Of a DNA stretch of 64,000 nucleotides, positions 55,619-63,993 are shown piece after piece. The DNA is taken from NCBI RefSeq assembly GCF_014873915.1, contig NZ_JADBEJ010000005.1, forward strand, positions 1,426,001 through 1,490,000, written 5' to 3'. The notes beneath the pieces are model-generated. The model did no database searches. It had not been told where the DNA came from and was given only the letters and a program-made list of their open reading frames with translations. The translations under genes and the position numbers were made by a program. Each line of letters starts with the position of its first letter. The stretch's first letter is position 1. This stretch comes from Amycolatopsis roodepoortensis (GTDB taxonomy: Bacteria > Actinomycetota > Actinomycetes > Mycobacteriales > Pseudonocardiaceae).

Positions 55619-55749
55619 GTCCGTATCTCTTTCCGCGTGTTCGGTTCCCCTATGCCCTTGAACACGGAAAAAGCGGCCTCCCGGTTCAATCCGGCACCCG
55701 ATGGCCGCCGAAATTGAACCGGATGGCCGCCTGGACCGTGTGTATGGGC

Positions 55750-56193
55750 ATGACTGCCGAACTCCACTCCCGCCGCACCGTCCTGACCACCGGGGCCGCC
55801 GTCGCCGGCGCGGCCGTCGGGGCCGTGGCCCTCACGGCCTGCGGAAGCGACAGCGACACTCCGCCCGGCTCGACCGCCGCTCCGCCCGCCGCGGCGCCGG
55901 GCGAGACCCTGACCGCGCTCTCCGAGATCGAGGTCGGGAAGTCGAAGGCCGCGAAGACCGCCGACGGCAAGGACGTCATCGTCACCAGGACCGCCGAAGG
56001 CACGGCGGCCGCGTTCAGCGCCATCTGCACGCACCAGGGGTGCGCGGTCGTGCCCGAGGGCGCGGAGCTGAAATGTCCCTGCCACAACTCGATCTTCGAC
56101 GCCGCCACCGGCGCGGTCAAAAAGGGACCGGCGGACCAGCCGCTGCCCTCGATCGCGGTCAAGGTCACGAACGGCCAGGTCGTCACGGCCTGA
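55750..56193 (+). CDS. Tat-exported Rieske [2Fe-2S] lipoprotein
   Basis: A 147-residue protein. Tat-type signal SRRTVLTTGAAVAGAAVGAV ends in lipobox LTAC (Cys31). After a Pro/Ala linker, the Rieske domain has cluster ligands Cys93 and His95 in CTHQGC and Cys109 and His112 in CPCHNS; Cys98 and Cys111 can form the usual disulfide. It would carry one electron at the outer membrane face; the partner oxidoreductase is not in the window. ATG at 55744 is an equally near start. A palindrome 10 bases after the stop ends the transcript. Confidence 0.9.
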   Translation: MTAELHSRRTVLTTGAAVAGAAVGAVALTACGSDSDTPPGSTAAPPAAAPGETLTALSEIEVGKSKAAKTADGKDVIVTRTAEGTAAAFSAICTHQGCAVVPEGAELKCPCHNSIFDAATGAVKKGPADQPLPSIAVKVTNGQVVTA

Positions 56194-56202
56194 GAACCGC
56201 AC

Positions 56203-56247
56203 AAAGGGTCCCTTTAGGACGGGATTCCCGTCCTAAAGGGACCCTTT
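56203..56247. terminator. Perfect 22-bp palindrome between Rieske and EIIA genes
   Basis: The arm at 56203-56224 (starting AAAGGGTCCCTTTAGGAC) pairs exactly with 56226-56247. The outer part AAAGGGTCCCTTT of each arm is itself a palindrome. It lies between two convergent genes, 10 and 11 bases from their stops. Confidence 0.88.
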
Positions 56248-56257
56248 CGGCAAGCTT

Positions 56258-56713
56258 TCAGCTGTCCCAGGTGAAGATAGGGTCGCCGGCCTCGACGTCG
56301 CCGCCGCTGAGCAGTCCGGAAAGGACTTCCGCCTTCGCGTCGAGCGCCACGACCGGCACGATCGGCGAGTAGCCCGCGGCCTTGACCGCGTCGGGATCCC
56401 AGCCGACCACCGGCTGCCCGGCGCGGACGGCCTCGCCCTTGACGACGTGGAGGGTGAACCCCTCGCCCTTCTGCTTCACCGTGTCGATCCCCAGGTGGAC
56501 CAGCACGCCGCGGCCGTCCTCTGTGGCCACCACGAAAGCGTGCGGGTGCAGGGTGACGACCGTCCCGTCCACCGGGGCGACCGCATCCTGACGCCCGCCC
56601 GAGGGCAGGACCGCGATGCCGGGGCCGACCATCGCCTGCGCGAAGACCGGGTCGGGCACTTCGGTCATGGCGGTCGTCTTACCGCTCACCGGGCTGAGGA
56701 TTTCGAGACTCAC
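56258..56713 (-). CDS. crr: PTS glucose-type EIIA component
   Basis: A 151-residue soluble EIIA of the Glc family. VLSPVSG-like start LEILSPVSGKTTAM, GPGIAVLPS, support His58 in HPHAFVV and phosphorylated His73 in VLVHLGIDTVK. It accepts phosphate from HPr and passes it to the separate EIIB encoded next, with which it overlaps by four bases. In Streptomyces the equivalent Crr also works in regulation. Transcribed away from dasR. Confidence 0.93.
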   Translation of the reverse strand: MSLEILSPVSGKTTAMTEVPDPVFAQAMVGPGIAVLPSGGRQDAVAPVDGTVVTLHPHAFVVATEDGRGVLVHLGIDTVKQKGEGFTLHVVKGEAVRAGQPVVGWDPDAVKAAGYSPIVPVVALDAKAEVLSGLLSGGDVEAGDPIFTWDS

Positions 56714-56946
56714 AGCAGATCCTCGATCTCACTGGCGATGTTGTCGGCCTCGGGGCCCACGATGACCTGGACACCGGCCCCCATGCGCACGACGCCCATC
56801 GCGCCGGCGGCCTTCAGCGCCGCTTCGTCGAGCAGGCTCATGTCTTCGAGCTCACAGCGGAGCCGGGTGATGCACCCCTCGACCTCGATGACGTTCTCGG
56901 CACCGCCGAGCCCCGCGAGGATCTTTTCCGCCCTGTCATCCGCCAT
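56710..56946 (-). CDS. PTS glucose/N-acetylglucosamine-type EIIB component
   Basis: A 78-residue single-domain EIIB. The phosphocysteine is Cys25 in VEGCITRLRCELED; VIVGPEADNIASEI closes the fold. Free-standing B with separate C (57965) and A (56258) matches the NagF/NagE2/Crr arrangement of streptomycetes. ATG at 56946; its promoter faces dasR across 233 bases holding a dre-like site. Confidence 0.93.
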   Translation of the reverse strand: MADDRAEKILAGLGGAENVIEVEGCITRLRCELEDMSLLDEAALKAAGAMGVVRMGAGVQVIVGPEADNIASEIEDLL

Positions 56947-57091
56947 CGCGGTCTCCCTGTTCCCTGTCGGTTTCCCACATGCGAACCAGCTGTACTACGC
57001 CGTTCGCCGACTCGCACGTGATCCCTGGCCACGAACGCGTAACGGTGGTTGACACCCGCTCGTGCGACGGAGCATCCTGCCCCATCGGATC

Positions 57092-57107
57092 ATTGGTCTA
57101 GACCGGA
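57092..57107. promoter_or_regulatory. DasR dre-like operator
   Basis: ATTGGTCTAGACCGGA matches the 16-bp dre consensus (A[CG]TGGTCTAGACCA[CG]T) through its centre TGGTCTAGACC. It lies 88 bases before dasR and 146 bases before the EIIB start, so one site could control both divergent transcripts, released by glucosamine 6-phosphate. Confidence 0.85.
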
Positions 57108-57179
57108 ACGTACCAATCTTCCGGACCAGATGCGAGTACGGGTTCCCCGACCGACCGCCCCGAAAGGACGGTGAACGTC

Positions 57180-57968
57180 ATGAGCGCTTCGGCGCAGCTG
57201 CCGCCGTCCGACCGTGTGATCAACGGACCGACGCCCAAGCACGCCCAGCTGCGGGAGATTCTGCGCCGCACGGTGGAGCGTGAGCTACCCCCCGGCTCAC
57301 CGATCCCCTCGGAACGTGACCTCGCCGAGACCTACCAGGTGTCGAGGCTCACGGTCCGCTCGGCGATCGGCAAGCTGGTCGAAGAAGGGCTCTTGTCGCG
57401 AGTGCGCGGCAAGGGGACGTTCACCGCCGCGAGGCGGATGGAACTGCAGCTCTACCTGATGTCCTTCACCGAGGACATGCGCCGTCGCGGGATGACGCCG
57501 ACCACGGAGGTCGTCAAGACCGCCACCGAGGTCCCGCCCGCCCCCTCGGCGCACGCGCTCGGCCTGGCCGCCGGGACCCCGGCGCACCGCATCGTCCGGC
57601 TCCGCCGCGCCGACGGGGTGCCGCTGGCGGTCGAACGCGGCTGGTATCACGCCGGCCGGATGCCCGGTCTGCTCGACCTCGATCTCACCCGATCGTTGTA
57701 CGTCCAACTCGCCCAGTCGTACGACCTGCGCCCGGACCACGCGTGGCAGACGGTCTGGGCCGAATCCGCGGACCGCGAAACGGCACGCCTGCTCGGCATG
57801 CGCGCCGGCAGTCCGCTCCTTGTCTTCCGCCGGGTCTCCAGCGTCAACGGGGAACCGATCGAAGACATGACTTCCTGGTACCGGGGCGATCACTACCAGG
57901 TCACCATGCAGCTGGATCGGAACACCCCGGATTCCGGTCATCATCCTCACTACGGAGGTACCCGATGA
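57180..57968 (+). CDS. dasR: GntR/HutC-type regulator DasR
   Basis: A 262-residue regulator. Winged HTH about 20-90 (PKHAQLREILRRTVE, GSPIPSERDLAETYQVSRLT, VRSAIGKLVEEGLLSRVRGKG) and C-terminal UTRA effector domain (about 105-250: LYLMSFTEDMRRRG, RIVRLRRADGVPLAVERGWY). In Streptomyces DasR senses amino-sugar phosphates and links chitin use to development and antibiotics. Placement beside PTS genes and a dre site supports the name. ATG at 57180 (spacing 11 from AAAGGA); GTG at 57171 is possible. Confidence 0.92.
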   Translation: MSASAQLPPSDRVINGPTPKHAQLREILRRTVERELPPGSPIPSERDLAETYQVSRLTVRSAIGKLVEEGLLSRVRGKGTFTAARRMELQLYLMSFTEDMRRRGMTPTTEVVKTATEVPPAPSAHALGLAAGTPAHRIVRLRRADGVPLAVERGWYHAGRMPGLLDLDLTRSLYVQLAQSYDLRPDHAWQTVWAESADRETARLLGMRAGSPLLVFRRVSSVNGEPIEDMTSWYRGDHYQVTMQLDRNTPDSGHHPHYGGTR

Positions 57969-59221
57969 GCTCCACCACCGCGGAGGGGGCGAAGGGCAAG
58001 GGCAAGGGACTGGCCGGGCTTCAGCGCTTCGGCCGCAGCCTCATGCTCCCCATCGCCGCCCTGCCCGCCGCCGCGCTCCTGAACAGGTTCGGTCAGCCCG
58101 ACCTGCTCGGCAAGGACGGCCTCGGCTGGGACAAGGTCGCCGAAGTCCTCGGCGCGGCAGGCAACTCGCTGTTCAACTGGCTGCCGCTCCTGTTCGCGGT
58201 GGGTATCGCCGTCGGGTTCGCCCGGAAGAGCGACGGCGCGACCGCGCTGGCCGCCGTGGTCGGCTTCTTCGTGTTCACCAGCGTCCTTCAGGTGTTCACG
58301 CCGTTCTCCGAGCTGCCGGGCTGGAACCCCGAGAAGCCCGCCGGCCTGATGCTCAACCCGATGAAGTGGTCCTACAGCGTGCTGGCCGGTGTGATCGTCG
58401 GCCTCGTCACCGCCTTGCTGTGGCAGAAGTTCTACCGCATCAAGCTGCCGCCGTACCTGGCCTTCTTCGGCGGCCGCCGGTTCGTGCCGATCGTCACCGC
58501 CGTGACGCTGATGCTCCTCGCGGTGCCCTTCGGCCTGGTCTTCCACTGGGTCAACGAAGGCATCCAGGCCGCGGGCGAGGCGGTCACCGGGGCCCCGGTC
58601 GTCGGTGGCGGTATCTACGGTGTGCTGAACCGGTTGCTGATCCCGGTCGGTCTGCACCAGCTGCTGAACGTCCCGGTGTGGTTCATCTTCGACGGTGGTG
58701 ACCTCACCAAGTTCTTCGAGGGCGACCCCACCCGCGGCGCCTTCATGACCGGGTTCTTCCCGATCTTCATGTTCGCCATCCCCGCCGCGGCGCTGGCGAT
58801 CTGGCAGAGCGCGAAGCCCAGCCAGAAGAAGATCGTCGGCGGCGTGATGATCGCCGGCGCGCTGACCTCGTTCCTGACCGGTATCACCGAGCCCATCGAG
58901 TTCTCGTTCATGTTCGTCGCGTGGCCGCTGTACCTGATCCACGCGCTCCTGACCGGTACGTCGATGGCACTGGTGAACGCGCTCGACATCCACCTCGGGT
59001 TCGGCTTCTCCGCCGGTGCGATCGACTTCGCGCTCAACAGCGGTCTCCCGGCGGCGAGCGGCAACGTCTGGCTGCTCATCCCGATCGGTCTCGCCTACGC
59101 GGTCATCTACTACGTGATCTTCCGTTTCGTGATCAAGAAGTGGAACCTGCGGACCCCCGGCCGCGAGGACGACGCCATCGAGGCGGATCTCGAAGCCACC
59201 GCGGCGAAGCCCGTCAAGTAG
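57965..59221 (+). CDS. PTS EIIC permease, N-acetylglucosamine/glucose type
   Basis: A 418-residue membrane permease with about ten hydrophobic segments, beginning LQRFGRSLMLPIAALPAAALL. The substrate loop GALTSFLTGITEPIEFSFMFV with the conserved Glu pair, and NRLLIPVGLHQLLNVPVWF, place it in the Glc family. ATG at 57965 has GGAGGT five bases upstream and overlaps the dasR stop, so dasR, this gene and ptsH form one transcript. Closest functional model is NagE2. Confidence 0.92.
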   Translation: MSSTTAEGAKGKGKGLAGLQRFGRSLMLPIAALPAAALLNRFGQPDLLGKDGLGWDKVAEVLGAAGNSLFNWLPLLFAVGIAVGFARKSDGATALAAVVGFFVFTSVLQVFTPFSELPGWNPEKPAGLMLNPMKWSYSVLAGVIVGLVTALLWQKFYRIKLPPYLAFFGGRRFVPIVTAVTLMLLAVPFGLVFHWVNEGIQAAGEAVTGAPVVGGGIYGVLNRLLIPVGLHQLLNVPVWFIFDGGDLTKFFEGDPTRGAFMTGFFPIFMFAIPAAALAIWQSAKPSQKKIVGGVMIAGALTSFLTGITEPIEFSFMFVAWPLYLIHALLTGTSMALVNALDIHLGFGFSAGAIDFALNSGLPAASGNVWLLIPIGLAYAVIYYVIFRFVIKKWNLRTPGREDDAIEADLEATAAKPVK

Positions 59222-59260
59222 TTTCAGCTCAGTAGCACCAAGGCACGAAAGGGAAAGAAC

Positions 59261-59527
59261 ATGCCGGAGAAACGCGTCACCGTGGCCAGCAAGGTGGGCC
59301 TGCACGCCAGGCCCGCGGCGACGGTCGCCAAGGCGGCCGCGGCGCAGCCCGTCGCGGTGCACATCGCCAAGGCGGGCGGTGACCCGGTCGCGGCCGGCAG
59401 CGTGCTGAACCTGATGACGCTCGCCGCCGGTTTCGGCGACGAGGTCATCATCAGTGCCGAGGGTGAGGGGGCCGAGGCGGCCGTCGACGCCATCGCCGAG
59501 CTGGTGGCGACCGACCTCGACGCCTGA
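59261..59527 (+). CDS. ptsH: Phosphocarrier protein HPr
   Basis: An 88-residue PTS carrier. Phospho-His15 in KVGLHARPAATVAKA; the regulatory region GSVLNLMTLAAGFG has Ser47 where Firmicutes have the kinase target, though no HPr kinase is known in this lineage. It takes phosphate from enzyme I, which is not encoded in the window. ATG at 59261 with AAAGGGAAAG upstream, 39 bases after EIIC. Confidence 0.96.
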   Translation: MPEKRVTVASKVGLHARPAATVAKAAAAQPVAVHIAKAGGDPVAAGSVLNLMTLAAGFGDEVIISAEGEGAEAAVDAIAELVATDLDA

Positions 59528-59573
59528 TCCCGACCTGGCGGTCCGTGGTGAACCCGCGACCGCGATCGACGTC

Positions 59574-59677
59574 GGCAGGGCGCCACCTGATCATCCACGT
59601 CACGGATGTGGACGAGGCGCCCTGCCACCGCGATAGCGGGGCCTTCGGCCGGGGCGGGTCCACGCGTACGGTCGCCT
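59574..59677. repeat. Inverted repeat plus block shared with the coaBC upstream region
   Basis: GGCAGGGCGCC (59574-59584) pairs with GGCGCCCTGCC (59616-59626), with a smaller TCCAC/GTGGA hairpin in the loop. The right arm runs into CGATAGCGGGGCCTTCGGC (59631-59649) and, after a variable stretch, GTCGCCT (59671-59677), as at 33114-33167. It occupies most of the 233-base gap after ptsH. It could be a structured RNA or operator. Confidence 0.7.
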
Positions 59678-59760
59678 GAGAGGTAGATCTCCAGCTCCGC
59701 CCCCGACCTCTGCGAAGCCCGGGCCGCCCCGACCGGCCCGGGCTTCGTAGGGTGTGGGGC

Positions 59761-60576
59761 ATGGAAAGCGTGCGCAGGATCGAACAGTGGCCGGTGGACA
59801 ACGCCGCCACGGCCGTGGTGACCGCCGCCGGTGACGTGCTGGGCACGCACGGCGACACGACGAAGGTGTACCGGCTCGCGTCGGTGACCAAGCCGCTCAC
59901 CGCCTACGCCGCGTTGATCGCCATCGAAGAGGGCGTCGTCGAACTCGACACCCCCGCCGGACCGGAGGGCTCCACGATCCGGCATCTGCTCGCGCACACC
60001 TCGGGTCTCGCCTTCAACGAGCACAAGCCGATGGCCGCGCCGGGCAACCGGCGCCTGTACTCCAACGCGGGCTTCGAGCAGCTCGCCGACGCGCTCACCG
60101 AGCACTCCGGCATCCCCTTCGCCGACTATCAGGCGGAGGCGCTTTTCCAGCCGCTGGGCATGAAGGCGACCAAGCTGACCGGCTCCCCCGCTTCGGGCGC
60201 AGAGTCCACTGTGGACGACCTGGTCGCGTTCGCCGCCGAACTGCAGGCACCGAAGCTCATCGCCGCCCAAACGGTGCGCGAGGCGACCTCCGTGGTCTTC
60301 CCCGGGCTTTCCGGTGTCCTGCCGGGCTTCGGCCACCAGAAGCCGAACGACTGGGGGCTCGGGTTCGAGATCCGCGGCGAGAAGAGTCCACATTGGACCG
60401 GGTCGGCGAGCTCGCCGCGGACCTTCGGCCATTTCGGGCAGTCCGGCACGTTCCTCTGGGTCGATCCCGACGCCGGCGCCGCCTGCGTCGCGCTCACCGA
60501 CCGCGCCTTCGGCCCGTGGGCGGCCGAGGTGTGGCCGCCCTACACCGACGCCGTACTGGCCGAGCTGGGGTCGTGA
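59761..60576 (+). CDS. Cytosolic beta-lactamase-family serine hydrolase
   Basis: A 271-residue protein of the class C beta-lactamase/esterase fold but with no signal peptide. Motifs: Ser41-x-x-Lys44 in LASVTKPLTAY, Tyr-Ser-Asn in RRLYSNAGFEQ, and HFGQSGTF in place of HxG near the third motif. HTSGLAFNE follows the usual HLLxHTSG pattern. Likely an esterase or amidase with unknown substrate. ATG at 59761; two copies of the TCCACNNTGGAC palindrome lie inside it (60205, 60387). Confidence 0.83.
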   Translation: MESVRRIEQWPVDNAATAVVTAAGDVLGTHGDTTKVYRLASVTKPLTAYAALIAIEEGVVELDTPAGPEGSTIRHLLAHTSGLAFNEHKPMAAPGNRRLYSNAGFEQLADALTEHSGIPFADYQAEALFQPLGMKATKLTGSPASGAESTVDDLVAFAAELQAPKLIAAQTVREATSVVFPGLSGVLPGFGHQKPNDWGLGFEIRGEKSPHWTGSASSPRTFGHFGQSGTFLWVDPDAGAACVALTDRAFGPWAAEVWPPYTDAVLAELGS

Positions 60577-60613
60577 GCGGTTCGGCTTCCCTGGAACTCG
60601 CCCGCCCCGCCGC

Positions 60614-60670
60614 TCATGTCGCGAAAGCCACTTTCGCGACGTCTGATGTCCCGAAAGTGGCTTTCGCGAC
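60614..60670. repeat. Family B palindrome
   Basis: ATGTCGCGAAAGCCACTTTC (60614-60633, arm to 60638) pairs with 60646-60670 with one mismatch and a seven-base loop. It sits between the convergent hydrolase and dehydrogenase genes and may terminate both. Nearly identical to the copy at 53998. Confidence 0.9.
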
Positions 60671-60688
60671 ATCCCGCCACGCGCGAAC

Positions 60689-61630
60689 TCACTCCATGAC
60701 GCGGATGGGCGAACCCGCCTGGAAGGCCGCGATGTCCTCGACCGCGTCGCGGTAGAAGATCTCGTAGGCCTCCCGGGTGACGTAACCGATGTGCGGGGTG
60801 AGCACGACGTTGTCCAGCGTCCGCAGCGGATGCTCCGAAGGCAGCGGCTCGACGTCGTACACGTCCAGCGCGGCGACCGCGATCTCCTTGCGGCGCAACG
60901 CGTCCACCAGCGCGGCCTCGTCCACGATCGGTCCGCGCGAGGTGTTGACCAGCATCGCCGTCGGTTTCATGGCGGCGAGTTCGGGCGCGCCGACCAGCCC
61001 GCGGCTGCGGCGGCTGAGCACCAGGTGGATCGACAGCACGTCCGCGCGGGCGAACAGTTCGTCCTTCGACACCGCCGTCACCCCGTGGGGATCGGCCTTC
61101 TCCTGCGTCAGGTTCTGGCTCCAGGCGATGGTCTCCATGCCGAACGCCTGGCCGATCTTGGCCGCGCCGGCGCCGAGCCTGCCGAGTCCGAGCAGCCCGA
61201 GGGTCTTGCCGGACAGGATCGTGCCGACGGTGGTCTGCCAGCCGCCCTCACGCATGTTCCGTGACTCCACCGGCACGTTCCGCGCGGCGGCGAGGATCAG
61301 CGCCCAGGTGTGCTCGGCCGCCGGGGCCGCGATGTACCCGGTGGAACAGACGACCACCCCGTTGCGCCGGGCGGCGGCCACGTCGATCGCGGCGTTGCGG
61401 TGGCCGGTGCTCACCAGCAGCTTGAGCGCGGGCAGCCGGTCGAGGACCTCGGCGGGGAAGCGGGTGCGCTCGCGCATCGCGACCACGACGTCGAAATCCC
61501 GGAGGCGGCCCACCACGTCGGCGGGGTCCGCGAACGGCTTCGTGAACACCTCGATGTCGGCGCCGAGGGAACCCCAGTCCCCGAAACCGAGGGCCACTTC
61601 CTGGTAGTCGTCGAGAATCGCGATCTTCAT
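60689..61630 (-). CDS. D-2-hydroxyacid dehydrogenase family protein
   Basis: A 313-residue NAD-dependent dehydrogenase. Rossmann loop LGLLGLGRLGAGAAKIG (about 145-161), catalytic Arg in MLVNTSRGPIVDEAAL, acid in ALDVYDVEPLP and the His in VVLTPHIGYVT. N-terminal flavodoxin-like catalytic domain starts MKIAILDDYQEVALG. The TPHIGY and VSTGHRN segments are common in actinomycete members of unknown substrate. ATG at 61630; divergent from the NIPSNAP gene with 48 bases between. Confidence 0.88.
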   Translation of the reverse strand: MKIAILDDYQEVALGFGDWGSLGADIEVFTKPFADPADVVGRLRDFDVVVAMRERTRFPAEVLDRLPALKLLVSTGHRNAAIDVAAARRNGVVVCSTGYIAAPAAEHTWALILAAARNVPVESRNMREGGWQTTVGTILSGKTLGLLGLGRLGAGAAKIGQAFGMETIAWSQNLTQEKADPHGVTAVSKDELFARADVLSIHLVLSRRSRGLVGAPELAAMKPTAMLVNTSRGPIVDEAALVDALRRKEIAVAALDVYDVEPLPSEHPLRTLDNVVLTPHIGYVTREAYEIFYRDAVEDIAAFQAGSPIRVME

Positions 61631-61678
61631 GCTCCCCAGGCTAGAGTCGGCGCCGAAGCCATGCCTGGGGAGGCCACC

Positions 61679-62014
61679 GTGATCCTGGAGTTCCGCACCT
61701 ACCGATTGAAGCCGGGGACCAGCGAAGAATTCCTCCGGGTAATGACCAAAGAGTCCATCCCCCTGCTGGAGCGGGCGGGGTTGCGGGTCGTCGACTTCGG
61801 ACGCTCGCTGGTCGCCGAGGACGGTCACGAAGAGGCGTACCTGATCCGCGCGTTCGGATCTCTCGAAGAACACGAACGGCAGGAACGCGAGTTCTATGGC
61901 AGCGAGGCCTGGCTGACGGGCCCGCGCGAGGCGATCGTCTCGCGGATCGAGAGCTACCACACGATCGTCATCGAGACCACCGAAGAGGCGGTCAAGGCAC
62001 TTGACCGACGATGA
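61679..62014 (+). CDS. NIPSNAP-family small protein
   Basis: A 111-residue ferredoxin-fold (dimeric alpha/beta barrel) protein: ILEFRTYRLKPGTSEEFLRV, VDFGRSLVAEDGHEEAYLIR and REAIVSRIESYHTIVIET fit the NIPSNAP pattern. GTG at 61679 has GGGGAGG five bases upstream; an ATG at 61661 is less well placed. It lies 19 bases before the isomerase-like gene and is probably co-transcribed. Function unknown. Confidence 0.82.
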   Translation: MILEFRTYRLKPGTSEEFLRVMTKESIPLLERAGLRVVDFGRSLVAEDGHEEAYLIRAFGSLEEHERQEREFYGSEAWLTGPREAIVSRIESYHTIVIETTEEAVKALDRR

Positions 62015-62033
62015 CCGGGAACGAGGAGCAGGG

Positions 62034-62663
62034 ATGCACGACGGCGAGATCCTGGCCTGGACCGAGACCGAACGGCTGAGCTTCGCGGATCTGCTGGAGA
62101 GTCTCGCCGAGCGGGACTGGTCGGCGAAGACCCTGTGTACGGAGTGGACGGTCCACGCGATGGCGGGCCACCTCGCGCAGACCACCAGGAACCGGCTCAA
62201 GGACACCCTCGCCGGCATCGTGAAGGCCAGGGGGAATTGGGACCGGATGAACACCGATCAGGCCATCGCCTACGCCGCGCGGTACACCCCGGCCGAACTC
62301 GTCGCCCAGATCCGCGAGGACGCCGGATCGGCCCGCCGCTCGCCCGGCGCCAAACCGGTCGACCCGCTCGCTGACGTCCTCATCCACGGCCAGGATGTCG
62401 CCCGCCCGCTCGGCATCGATCGCCCGATGCCGGAGAAGCCGGCGATCGCGGCACTGGAGCACATTCTCGTCAGCCCGTTCTGGGGCGCCAGGAAACGCTG
62501 CCGGGACCTCAGGCTGATCGCCAGCGACTCCGGCTGGTCCGGCGGAGCGGGCACCGAAGAGGTCCGGGGCCCGCTCGCCGACCTGCTCCTGGCGGTGAGC
62601 GGGCGCGGCGCCGGGCTGGCCACGCTCACCGGCCCGGGCGCCGCGCTGCTCGGCGCCCGCTGA
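62034..62663 (+). CDS. DinB-like, mycothiol-dependent maleylpyruvate isomerase-family protein
   Basis: A 209-residue four-helix-bundle protein. ILAWTETERLSFADLLESL at the start, WTVHAMAGHLAQTTRNRL with the first metal His, and LADVLIHGQDVARPLG with the second His pattern typical of the MDMPI N-terminal fold. Many relatives are thiol transferases using mycothiol, the actinobacterial thiol. ATG at 62034 with GAGGAGCAGGG upstream. It ends 3 bases before the convergent secreted phosphatase-like gene. Confidence 0.85.
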   Translation: MHDGEILAWTETERLSFADLLESLAERDWSAKTLCTEWTVHAMAGHLAQTTRNRLKDTLAGIVKARGNWDRMNTDQAIAYAARYTPAELVAQIREDAGSARRSPGAKPVDPLADVLIHGQDVARPLGIDRPMPEKPAIAALEHILVSPFWGARKRCRDLRLIASDSGWSGGAGTEEVRGPLADLLLAVSGRGAGLATLTGPGAALLGAR

Positions 62664-62666
62664 GGG

Positions 62667-63866
62667 CTACCAGCGCGGGACGAACACGTCGACGCGCACC
62701 AGGTGGTGGTCCGAAGCGTCGTTGAGCCGGGCCAGCGGTGAATCGGGCAGCGGCCAGAAGACCTCGGCGCGCCAGGGGAACAGGCCCTTCGACGGCAGGA
62801 CGTAGTCGATCCGCAGGTTCCCGGGCGCGTTGTCGTTGAAGTCGCCGGTGTCGAAGTACGGGTCGCCCTTCTGGCCGATGTTGGCGCCGGCCTGGTCCTG
62901 CGCGGCCCGCACGCCTCCTTCGCTGCCCGGCCGGGTTTCGATGACGCGCGGGGCGTTCAGCAGGCGCGAGATGGCGCCGGGGACGCTGTCGCCGTCGAGC
63001 GGGTCGGAGTTCTGGTCGCCGGCGATGACGAACTTCTCGTGCGCGCCCAGGCCGCCGCGGCGGCCACTGTCGTCGCGGATGTAGCGGCCCTTGCCCGGGG
63101 TCACGTAGTCCGCCCAGAAGCGGATCTCGTCGTGGTTGCGGGTGCCGTTGCGGTCCTCGGGGCCGTCGAAGGTCGGCGGAGTCGGATGCGAGGCCAGGAA
63201 GTGCACGGTCGAGCGGCCGACGCGGATCGGAACGTCCCAATGGGACTTCGACGACAGGCGCAGCACGTCGAGCACCTGCGGTGAGTACCAGTCGTTCGGC
63301 GCCGCGGTGGCCGGGTCGTCCGGGAGCAGCGCGCCCGGCATGTCCTTCCAGAGGAACTTCTGAAAAGTCCGCGCGTTCTTGGTGTCGATCGGATACTTGG
63401 ACAGCACGAGCATGCCGTACTGGCCCTCGAAGAGGCCGAAACCGTGCGCGTCGTTGCCGCCGCCGACCTGGCCGTTGCGGTCGAGGTCGAAACCGGTCGC
63501 GACGCCGGTGTTCGACGGCGCGGTGAACGCGTACGGATAGTCGATCGGCGCCGCGCCGTTCTGGCCGCGCGCGAGGTAGTTCTCGCGGAACAGGTCCGCG
63601 GCGCGGTTGCCGGGCACGTAGTCGAACTCGTTGATCAGCAGCACGTCGGGCCGGTTGCGCTGGATCACCTCGGCGACCTCGTTCGCCTGCGCGTTGCCCG
63701 GCTGCGACAGGTCGGTCACCAGCTGCCCGGCGGCTCCGCGGTTGAGCGAAGCGTTGAACGTCGCGAAGCGGATGTTCTGCCCGACGGTGGCTTCCGCCGG
63801 TGTGGCGGCCAGCAGCGTCCCGGCCAGCATGGCGCCCGATGTGAGCACGGCGGCGATGCGTTTCAC
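62667..63866 (-). CDS. Secreted endonuclease/exonuclease/phosphatase-family protein
   Basis: A 399-residue exported EEP-fold hydrolase. Signal peptide about 1-27 (RIAAVLTSGAMLAGTLLAATPAEA). Motifs: IRFATFNASLNRG, VLLINEFDYVPG (metal Glu), HFLASHPTPP, VIAGDQNSDP and the terminal NDASDHHLVRVDVF (Asp-His). Such proteins act as extracellular nucleases or phosphodiesterases/phosphatases; the substrate here is unknown. GTG at 63866 has GGGAGGT upstream. Cys-poor, as expected for a secreted soluble enzyme. Confidence 0.9.
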   Translation of the reverse strand: MKRIAAVLTSGAMLAGTLLAATPAEATVGQNIRFATFNASLNRGAAGQLVTDLSQPGNAQANEVAEVIQRNRPDVLLINEFDYVPGNRAADLFRENYLARGQNGAAPIDYPYAFTAPSNTGVATGFDLDRNGQVGGGNDAHGFGLFEGQYGMLVLSKYPIDTKNARTFQKFLWKDMPGALLPDDPATAAPNDWYSPQVLDVLRLSSKSHWDVPIRVGRSTVHFLASHPTPPTFDGPEDRNGTRNHDEIRFWADYVTPGKGRYIRDDSGRRGGLGAHEKFVIAGDQNSDPLDGDSVPGAISRLLNAPRVIETRPGSEGGVRAAQDQAGANIGQKGDPYFDTGDFNDNAPGNLRIDYVLPSKGLFPWRAEVFWPLPDSPLARLNDASDHHLVRVDVFVPRW

Positions 63867-63945
63867 GGTCTTACCTCCCAGAGTCCGGTGCGACCTTACG
63901 CACTCCGCGCGGCCGTACGGGTGAGCTTCAGGTGAACAGCGTCTC

Positions 63946-63959
63946 TTGAACGCGTTCAA
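63946..63959. promoter_or_regulatory. 14-bp palindromic operator candidate 1
   Basis: TTGAACGCGTTCAA is a perfect palindrome typical of TetR-family operators. It lies between the EEP gene start (63866) and the gene beginning past the right edge. Confidence 0.7.
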
Positions 63960-63979
63960 AATCTGGGCTACGGTCCTTC

Positions 63980-63993
63980 TTGAACACGTTCAA
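63980..63993. promoter_or_regulatory. 14-bp palindromic operator candidate 2, touching a ribosome site
   Basis: TTGAACACGTTCAA, one base different from the site 34 bases upstream. It is followed at once by AAAGGAGG (63992-63999, sharing its AA), a strong ribosome site for an unseen plus-strand gene beyond 64000. The pair probably controls that gene. Confidence 0.7.
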
